Made by a program: the position numbers and the translations under genes
Origin: an uncultured Eubacteriales bacterium
GTDB lineage: Bacteria; Bacillota; Clostridia; Oscillospirales; CAG-272
DNA: 22,432 nt
Direction: 5' to 3'
Assembly: GCA_900555785.1 (NCBI GenBank)
Contig: USMO01000005.1
Coordinates: 1 to 22,432, forward strand
Notes under the pieces: generated by a model
Databases searched by the model: none
Seen by the model: only the letters and a program-made list of their open reading frames with translations
What the model was told of the DNA's origin: nothing
In this document: in pieces, positions 1 through 5,455 of the stretch
Numbering within the stretch: the first letter of the stretch is position 1
How the letters are laid out: every line of letters starts with the position of its first letter

Positions 1-10
1 ACGATACCCG

Positions 11-69
11 TAATCTCCGGATTTTTGATTTCAACCGCAAATTCAAAAATCAAAAATTCAAGGAGATTA
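11..69 (+). promoter_or_regulatory. Hairpin that sequesters the ribosome site of the sigma-like gene
   Basis: TAATCTCC (11-18) is the exact complement of GGAGATTA (62-69), which contains the Shine-Dalgarno sequence of the ATG at 72. Inside it ATTTTTGA (21-28) pairs with TCAAAAAT (50-57). Folding would bury the ribosome site in a two-tier stem, so translation of the downstream regulator is probably conditional. The pairing is visible in the sequence; the regulatory role is inferred. Confidence 0.55.
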
Positions 70-71
70 CA

Positions 72-638
72 ATGGCTATTTACTATTACGAAGATCAAAA
101 CGGGAAATACAGCTCGCACACAGATGCGCGGAGATTCTCACGGGTTTCCGGCAAGGAGGCATACGCCTACCTGAAATCGGCAGAAGGAAAGACAAGGCGA
201 TTCATGAAATCCAATGACTATGAGGACGGCGGAGAGGATGTCTTCGTTGAGATTCCCGCCGAATACATCAGGGACTACCGTCAGGGTGAACGCCGGGAGC
301 AGTATGTCAACGACATCCGCGAGGATGCCGGATTTACGGAGATTTCTCTTTATGCCATGCAGGGCGACGGAAATCCGAACGATCTGCTTTCGGGCGAGGA
401 ACTGATTGCGGATGAATCTGTGGATGTTGTCGCAGAGGTCATGCACAAGATGGAGCTTGAAACGCTTCGGAAAGCACTTCTTTCTCTTTCGGAGAGCGAG
501 TATCAGTTGATTTATGACCTGTTTCTAAAAGATAATCCACTGACGGAACGGGACATTTCAAAGAAATACAAGGTATCACAGCCTATCATCCACAAAAGAA
601 AAATGCAGATTTTTGAGAAACTCAGAAAGTTTTTTTGA
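72..638 (+). CDS. Sigma-70 region 4-like regulator of a mobile element
   Basis: A 188-residue protein. The last 60 residues have the pattern of sigma-70 region 4: a helix with LSESEYQLIYDLF, then a helix-turn-helix with LTERDISKKYKVSQPIIHKRK, as in the -35-binding domain. The first 120 residues are acidic, contain a Tyr-rich start (MAIYYYED) and show no recognisable region 2, so this is not a full sigma factor. Proteins of this build are common in integrative and conjugative elements of Clostridia, often near helicase and recombinase genes as here, where they are annotated as sigma-like or hypothetical. The ATG at 72 follows AGGAG with correct spacing. That ribosome site is embedded in a hairpin. 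It could act as a transcription activator for element genes; the exact role is inferred. Confidence 0.7.
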   Translation: MAIYYYEDQNGKYSSHTDARRFSRVSGKEAYAYLKSAEGKTRRFMKSNDYEDGGEDVFVEIPAEYIRDYRQGERREQYVNDIREDAGFTEISLYAMQGDGNPNDLLSGEELIADESVDVVAEVMHKMELETLRKALLSLSESEYQLIYDLFLKDNPLTERDISKKYKVSQPIIHKRKMQIFEKLRKFF

Positions 639-702
639 AAAAGGGGCTATCAAACGCGAAAAAAGTGTGGAATACAGGGTGAGGGGGTAAATGATCCCCG
701 AG

Positions 703-721
703 GTTCTTTGACAACCGAATA
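703..721 (+). promoter_or_regulatory. boxA-like antitermination motif
   Basis: GTTCTTTGACAACCGAATA closely resembles the GTTCTTTGAAAACTGAATA-type boxA region of Firmicutes rRNA operons, which recruits NusB/NusE. Finding it ahead of a long untranslated structured stretch fits a transcript that needs antitermination. The function is inferred from similarity only. Confidence 0.35.
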
Positions 722-877
722 AAGGGATACCGAGGTAGCATCCCACCTTGCCCGAAAGGGCGAGCCGCCGGGACCGGGCGCCATGACCTCACCCATCGGG
801 TGAGCGAGCGATCAACCGTGTCGCCGGACCGACCGATAAACAGCATCGGCGGCAGGCGATGACAGAGGTGAGGAACA

Positions 878-1051
878 ATGATACTTCTGCGAAAGCAGCC
901 CGCGATGTGCATGCGGGATACGGGGGTTACGGGCTGGAACTCTTATGTCCGCGACACTGTATATGATCCTCGTTTCCGTGAAAATAGTCACGGAATAGAT
1001 GCTGCGAGGTACTCGGTATCTCCCCTGTGGGCAACGGTCTGCGCCGTCTGA
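878..1051 (+). CDS. Possible 57-residue small ORF, doubtful
   Basis: An ATG at 878 with GAGGTGAGG (865-873) upstream opens 57 codons, starting MILLRKQPAMCMRD and ending TVCAV, stop at 1049-1051. The spacing to the ribosome site is good. I recognise no family, signal peptide or motif. It overlaps several of the strong hairpins of the structured region, so its open frame may be accidental. A short open frame in GC-rich structured RNA is not rare. Confidence 0.25.
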   Translation: MILLRKQPAMCMRDTGVTGWNSYVRDTVYDPRFRENSHGIDAARYSVSPLWATVCAV

Positions 1052-1213
1052 CGACTGCGCTCTCCGTTGCCCCATCGCCGGGGGCTGATACAAATACGGC
1101 GAAAGTTCATAACCAAATTTATATTTTGGCGATTGAACCACTGTGCAGGAGCCGGAAGGTTCCTGCATACCATTCAGTCGCCAAAAGCAATTTCAAAAAA
1201 CAGGAGAATGAAA

Positions 1214-3484
1214 ATGTTTGAAATTACTTATAACGACGCAGACGCTCTTGAGCGTTATGAAGAAGAAAAAAGAGCTTATCCGGGTGCCAAGTACGATTTT
1301 ACTTTTGAAAAGCGATTCCTTGTGTATCATGCGGATATGCTCCATCAAATTATTTATTATGCCATCGACATGAAAACAGGACTTTCCTCCGAGGTCATGC
1401 GGAGAAAATCGGGCAGCCCGGTCAAGAAAGCCGAATACGCCTCTATCCTTATGGACAGGCTGATGGATTCCATCAAATATGTCGGCGACAGACGAACTTA
1501 TCTGTCGGAGGGCATAGCACCCCTTCACATGATCGACAACATCTTCCGCGTGATCCTTCCGCATTACGGCTTCGCCGTTCGGGAAGAACAGATCGAACTG
1601 GCAAAGACCATGTTCAAAGGATTTGTCGGAAAAGCCGTGTCTATCTGCGAAGCGGAGGTCGGAACCGGCAAAACCATGGCATATCTCGTTGCCGCACTGG
1701 TCGCGCGGGATTACAAAAAACGCAAGTACAATGTATTCTCGCCGATCACCATCTCCACTTCAAGCATTGAACTGCAGAAAATGATTGTCGAGAAGGAAAT
1801 CCCGAGACTGTCGAAAATCCTCGTGGAAAGCAACGCTATCGCCAAGCCGCTGACCGTAACACTCCGCAAAGGCAAGGAGCATTACTTCTGCAAACGCCGC
1901 TTCTATGATTTCTATGACAAAATCAAGCTGTACCCCGAAAAGTACAGCCGACTGGTGGAAGCCTTCGATGCTTGCCGCTTTGCAGACAGAGCCTTTGACC
2001 TGGATACCGTCAAAATGCGGGAATCCGTGAAAAGCAGTATCTGCGTGCAGGGATGCTCCCGATGCAGATATGAGGATGAATGCTTCTATCGCAGAATGAC
2101 AGAGCGCAACCGCTTCGGTCAGTTTGATTTTCAGGTGACCAACCATCAGCTGTTCCTCACCTCCGCAAGAATGCGCTATGAAGAACAACATCCCCTGCTC
2201 ATCGACAGCGACCTCGTAATAATTGACGAGGCACATAAGCTCCATGATGCCGCGCTGGATGCCATGGGCGATCAGCTGGCAGAAAACGAGATCAAGCGAT
2301 ATGTTTCGGCAGTCGGGCATCTGAACAGCAATCCGAAGAAGATTGAGCTATACAAGGCAATACTTACTGGCTTGCTCTCCAATAGCGAGAAGCTGTTCGG
2401 GAGTGCCAAACAAAAAGCCGGGTACGACGATACCGATACTGGCAGAAGCCAGATGATTGAACTGAACCCAGAGGATATCACGCTGATTGAAGCGTTGATT
2501 GCGGATATCCGACACATCGAGAGAATGCGGAAGGAAGAACCGCGACACCTCAAAAACAGAGCCGGACTTCTTATAAAGAAGCTGTCCTCCTTCAAAAATC
2601 AATCAGGCAACAACATTTGGATTGAAACCGATGAAAACCGGCTGCACTCCATCTGTTCTGCATCGAAGAACATCGGGCGGGTTTTGCGGGAGTATGTGTG
2701 GGAAACCTCTTCGAGCTTTGTGCTGACCTCCGGGACGATGAGCGACGGCGTCGATTTTTCTTTCTTTGAAAAGGAAAACGGCATTCACCAGATCGCAAAG
2801 ATGTTCCGTCAGACCAGTATGACGGCATCTCCTTTTGATTACAAAAATCACACACGGCTGTACATGCCGACAGGAATACCCCTTCCCGAAAATAATTCCC
2901 CCGAATACATTGCGGCGATTTCCGATGAGATCGTAAAGATTGTGAAAGCCACAAACGGTCATGCGGCAATCCTTTTTACCTCCTACAAGGTTCTCGAAGC
3001 CGTGTACCGCCAGACCAAGGATCGACTTACGCAGTACGAACTCATCCGCATGACGAGATCAAACAAGAGCGCCATTGCAGATTTCAAGAAAAGCAAAAAC
3101 GGCGTGCTGTTTGCATCCGGTTCCATGTGGGAGGGCGTTGACTGCATCGGAGATTGCCTCTCCTCCGTCATCATTCCGCGACTTCCGTTTCCGATGCGCT
3201 CTGCGACCATGGAAAGCAAAAAGGAAGAATGCAACGGGCTTGGTGAATTCGTCAATACCATCTGCGTACCCGAAATGCTCATCAAGCTCCGTCAGGGCTT
3301 GGGCAGACTGATCCGCTGTGAAACCGACACGGGACTCATCAGCATTCTTGACACCCGTGCTACCACGGGCAAGTATGCGGACAAGGTCGGCAATGTACTT
3401 GCAAAGTACACGAAGGCGGAAACGCTGGATGAGGTCGAAACATTTTTCCGCGAGGTCAAAAGCCCTGCCTATTTTGAGGTCTGA
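1214..3484 (+). CDS. DinG/XPD-family iron-sulfur DNA helicase of a mobile element
   Basis: A superfamily 2 DNA helicase of 756 residues. The open frame runs further upstream, but the ATG at 1214 is the only one with a good site (AGGAG at 1202-1206, 7-nt spacing); the ATG at 1208 is too close. Walker A is AEVGTGKT (residues 147-154, Lys153), and the Walker B box is DEAH (338-341). Four clustered cysteines, C277, C281, C284 and C290, sit between them as in the iron-sulfur domain of DinG and XPD. Motif VI is near residue 690 (RQGLGRLIRC). Such enzymes unwind DNA 5' to 3' using ATP. In DinG-like proteins of conjugative elements the role is presumably element replication or transfer. Length is close to DinG (about 700). 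The next gene begins 2 bases after the stop, so the two are probably co-translated. Confidence 0.85.
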   Translation: MFEITYNDADALERYEEEKRAYPGAKYDFTFEKRFLVYHADMLHQIIYYAIDMKTGLSSEVMRRKSGSPVKKAEYASILMDRLMDSIKYVGDRRTYLSEGIAPLHMIDNIFRVILPHYGFAVREEQIELAKTMFKGFVGKAVSICEAEVGTGKTMAYLVAALVARDYKKRKYNVFSPITISTSSIELQKMIVEKEIPRLSKILVESNAIAKPLTVTLRKGKEHYFCKRRFYDFYDKIKLYPEKYSRLVEAFDACRFADRAFDLDTVKMRESVKSSICVQGCSRCRYEDECFYRRMTERNRFGQFDFQVTNHQLFLTSARMRYEEQHPLLIDSDLVIIDEAHKLHDAALDAMGDQLAENEIKRYVSAVGHLNSNPKKIELYKAILTGLLSNSEKLFGSAKQKAGYDDTDTGRSQMIELNPEDITLIEALIADIRHIERMRKEEPRHLKNRAGLLIKKLSSFKNQSGNNIWIETDENRLHSICSASKNIGRVLREYVWETSSSFVLTSGTMSDGVDFSFFEKENGIHQIAKMFRQTSMTASPFDYKNHTRLYMPTGIPLPENNSPEYIAAISDEIVKIVKATNGHAAILFTSYKVLEAVYRQTKDRLTQYELIRMTRSNKSAIADFKKSKNGVLFASGSMWEGVDCIGDCLSSVIIPRLPFPMRSATMESKKEECNGLGEFVNTICVPEMLIKLRQGLGRLIRCETDTGLISILDTRATTGKYADKVGNVLAKYTKAETLDEVETFFREVKSPAYFEV

Positions 3485-3486
3485 TC

Positions 3487-3645
3487 GTGCTTGCGGTACA
3501 CAGTCAGAAAAACGCAAACTACCTGCACATCCTCGGGGTTCTTCGCTATCTGCGGGATGAGAAACTGATTTCGGAGGCGCAGTATTTGCGGGCAAAAAAC
3601 TATTACCGAAAGCTGACCGGCGCGGATATCACAGTCCCGGATTGA
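3487..3645 (+). CDS. SHOCT-like small protein, 52 residues
   Basis: A short gene starting at GTG 3487, two bases after the helicase stop, with GAGG (3476-3479) inside the end of the helicase gene as ribosome site. The product contains LHILGVLRYLRDEKLISEAQ followed by YLRAKNYYRKLTG. This resembles SHOCT-type short C-terminal helical motifs (leucine-rich helix, DEKLIS turn, E-x-x-Y-L). Small proteins of this type are often found directly upstream of large serine recombinases in Clostridia elements, and here a recombinase fragment follows at 3766. The function is unknown; an accessory role in recombination or an oligomerisation role is a guess from context. Confidence 0.6.
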   Translation: MLAVHSQKNANYLHILGVLRYLRDEKLISEAQYLRAKNYYRKLTGADITVPD

Positions 3646-3765
3646 GTTTTCTGAAAGTTATCAATTGAATTTCCGCTTTGCGCTGGATATGTGCAAAGAT
3701 ATGTGGTATTGTTGTGCTTGCAAAAGCGGTTGGTATTATAGCCACCCGCAGAAAGGAGTCGAAAC

Positions 3766-4296
3766 ATGGCAACAGTAACCGTCATCTCCCCCGTGACCGG
3801 CAAGCCGGTGGAACACAAAAGAGTCGCTGCATACTGCCGTGTTTCGACGAACTCTGCAGATCAGCAGAATTCCTACAACACACAGGTCCGCTACTATACC
3901 CGATACATAAAATCGAGAACGGAATGGACTCTCGTGGATATCTTTGCAGATGAAGGACTCAGCGGAACTTCATCCGAAAAACGAGAAAACTTTCAGCGGA
4001 TGATCACCATGTGCGATCTGAAGCAGATCGACCTTGTAGTTACAAAATCGGTCTCGCGGTTTGCCCGCAATGTCAAGGAAACGCTGGAATATGTACGAAA
4101 GCTCAAACTGCTCGGTATTGGTGTCGTCTTTGAAAAAGAAGGAATCAACACCCTTTCCATGGGCGATGAGATGTTGCTCAACACCTTCTCGGCAATCGCA
4201 CAGGAAGAATCGGTTTCCATCTCGCAAAACATTCGATTCTCCATTCAAAAGCGGATGCAGATGGGCGAATATGGAATCGTCTTTCACAGTAAGTGA
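3766..4296 (+). CDS. Large serine recombinase, truncated after the catalytic domain
   Basis: The 176 residues match the N-terminal resolvase domain of large serine recombinases: AAYCRVSTN with nucleophile Ser27, DEGLSGT, VTKSVSRFARN, and the helix LAQEES-like region (AIAQEESVSIS). Full-length enzymes are about 500-600 residues, with a recombinase domain and a zinc ribbon after the resolvase domain. Here the frame stops after GIVFHSK and a strong terminator begins at the stop codon. The DNA-binding domains are missing, so it should not integrate or excise DNA by itself, although the catalytic fold looks intact. GAAAGGAG precedes the ATG. It is most likely a relic created when the element end was rearranged; the AraC debris starts 70 bases downstream. 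Confidence 0.8.
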   Translation: MATVTVISPVTGKPVEHKRVAAYCRVSTNSADQQNSYNTQVRYYTRYIKSRTEWTLVDIFADEGLSGTSSEKRENFQRMITMCDLKQIDLVVTKSVSRFARNVKETLEYVRKLKLLGIGVVFEKEGINTLSMGDEMLLNTFSAIAQEESVSISQNIRFSIQKRMQMGEYGIVFHSK

Positions 4297-4328
4297 AGCG
4301 CCCCGGAACTGTCGTCCGGGGCGCTTTC
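4296..4328 (+). terminator. Rho-independent terminator after the recombinase fragment
   Basis: AAGCGCCCCGGA (4296-4307) pairs perfectly with TCCGGGGCGCTT (4315-4326) over a 7-nt loop, followed by TTTC. It overlaps the stop codon of the truncated recombinase and would end the mobile-element transcript. Confidence 0.75.
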
Positions 4329-4364
4329 AAAAGCATACGAATTCTTAATCAACAACAAAATTGA

Positions 4365-4508
4365 AAATACAAAAGGCTACTGAAAAACGGGAAATTTGGA
4401 ATTGCGGATGTTGCGGAAAACGCCGGCTTTGCCGATTTGTATTATTTCAGCCGAAAATTCAAAGCCGAAACCGGCATGACCCCAACCGAGTACCGCGTAC
4501 AAAGATAG
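4365..4508 (+). pseudogene. 3' remnant of an AraC-family regulator (+ strand)
   Basis: The frame 4365-4508 (stop before it at 4362, TAG at 4506-4508) encodes RLLKNGKFGIADVAENAGFA followed by DLYYFSRKFKAETGMTPTEY. This is the second helix-turn-helix and the signature at the very end of AraC/XylS regulators. There is no start codon or N-terminal domain. The missing part must lie elsewhere or be lost. It lies just after the truncated recombinase, so it marks the breakpoint between the mobile element and the GRE cluster. It differs from the intact AraC protein at 7688-8470 and is therefore not a simple copy of its end. Confidence 0.75.
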
Positions 4509-4514
4509 CGACAA

Positions 4515-4586
4515 TTACTGCTGACGGTATTCCGTCGGTGTCATCCCCACGGTCTTTTTGAAATAGCGGCAAAATTTGTTTTCCCC
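4515..4586 (-). pseudogene. 3' remnant of a second AraC-family regulator (- strand)
   Basis: On the minus strand, from about 4586 to the TAA at 4515-4517, one frame reads ENKFCRYFKKTVGMTPTEY plus RQQ. This is again the last 20-25 residues of an AraC-type DNA-binding domain. It overlaps the 3' end of the GRE activase gene in another frame, so about the last 13 residues of the activase are encoded by AraC-derived DNA. The two AraC tails converge, with only 6 bases between their stop codons. Confidence 0.65.
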
Positions 4587-5455
4587 AAAAAGGCATTGGC
4601 CTCCCGGAGCTGCTCGTCGGTCGGAATCCATTCGGGATGTCCGTTGTCGGCTCTGCCGAGAAAGGTGTTCTTGATACCGCCATACGCATGGTAAGGGAAA
4701 AATTCCGCTCCGCGGCAGTGCTTCAGTCTGCTTTCAAGCTCCGCAACCCGTCGGTAATGCTCCGCATCGGTGTTTACCCCGCGCACAAGGATACAACGCA
4801 GCTGCGTTGCCCCGCCAAGCCGGTCTACCGCCAGTAGGTCCTTCCAAATTTGCTCCAGTCCCACGCCTGTATTTTTCAGGTGTCGCGCCTCGTCGGTATC
4901 CTTGATGTCCCACAGAAACAGATCCGTCAGGGAAACAAGCTCCTCCAAGCGCTCGTTCTCAAAACAGCCGCAGGTTTCGATTGCGGTAGAAAGTCCGGCA
5001 TTCCGGCAAAGCCTGAGCAGTTCCACGCAACCGTCCGCCTGCAAAAGCGGCTCTCCGCCGGACAGCGTAACCCCGCCCTCCGCGCCGAAAAATGCCATGT
5101 CCTTTTGGATTTCCGCAAAGACCTCCGGAACGGTTCGACGCTGTCCGCACATGGACAGTGCCCCCGTCGGACAGACCTTTACGCATATGCCGCAGGCACG
5201 GCACCCGGCACGGCGGAATTGGTGCGTCCCGTTTTCTACGGTATGCAAATTCGCTGGGCAGACCGTACAGCCACCGCAGGAAATACACTTTGACGGATAG
5301 AACAGAAGCTGCGGTGCCGGCTCCTGCGTCTCCGGATTATGGCACCATGCACAGCGCAAGGGGCAGCCCTTGAGAAAGACAACCGTCCGGATTCCGGGGC
5401 CGTCCTGCGTGCAGAAGCGCTGGAGCTCGGTTATCATCAGGGTTTCCAAAATCAT
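4541..5455 (-). CDS. Glycyl radical enzyme activase (radical SAM), altered C-terminus
   Basis: A 304-residue radical SAM activase that would install the glycyl radical on the enzyme encoded upstream. The SAM [4Fe-4S] motif is CPLRCAWC (Cys31, 35, 38), preceded by QDGPGIRT. A ferredoxin-like insert follows with two cysteine sets (CISCGGCTVC and CRACGICVKVCP), as in activases of GD/CutC/HypD-type enzymes rather than of classic PFL. TLSGGEPLLQ is the SAM-binding GGE motif. The ATG at 5455 overlaps the stop of the GRE gene by ATGA, so the two are translationally coupled. The tail after about residue 290 (KTNFAAISKRPWG) is read from AraC-derived sequence in another frame. The natural end has therefore probably been replaced by a deletion. 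The catalytic core is complete and the protein may still work. Confidence 0.88.
   Translation of the reverse strand: MILETLMITELQRFCTQDGPGIRTVVFLKGCPLRCAWCHNPETQEPAPQLLFYPSKCISCGGCTVCPANLHTVENGTHQFRRAGCRACGICVKVCPTGALSMCGQRRTVPEVFAEIQKDMAFFGAEGGVTLSGGEPLLQADGCVELLRLCRNAGLSTAIETCGCFENERLEELVSLTDLFLWDIKDTDEARHLKNTGVGLEQIWKDLLAVDRLGGATQLRCILVRGVNTDAEHYRRVAELESRLKHCRGAEFFPYHAYGGIKNTFLGRADNGHPEWIPTDEQLREANAFLGKTNFAAISKRPWG

Larger units (their letters stand above)
665..1190 (+). ncRNA. Candidate large structured RNA or leader in the mobile element
   Basis: This stretch between two element genes has no convincing long gene but is packed with hairpins. CTTGCCC/GGGCGAG closes a GAAA tetraloop (747-764). 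CTCACCC/GGGTGAG is at 788-804, and CCGAT/ATCGG at 833-849. CTGC/GCAG closes GAAA (887-898) and is followed by CCCGC/GCGGG (899-917). TTCCGTGA/TCACGGAA is at 974-995, GGGCAACGG/CCGTTGCCC at 1029-1072 and TCGCCG/CGGCGA at 1075-1102. A 10-bp stem with a GGAA loop (1144-1167) sits inside a 14-bp stem (1124-1137 with 1173-1186, one wobble pair). Three loops are of the GNRA type. CCTCACC (787-793) can instead pair with GGTGAGG (867-873), which suggests a switch. A boxA-like motif sits near the 5' end. I cannot assign it to a named RNA family. It may be a free RNA or a 5' leader of the helicase gene; a small ORF at 878-1051 is an alternative reading of part of it. Confidence 0.5.

Noticed and set aside
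665..1190. Group II intron
   Set aside because: No GUGYG 5' boundary, no domain V-like 34-base hairpin and no maturase gene were seen.
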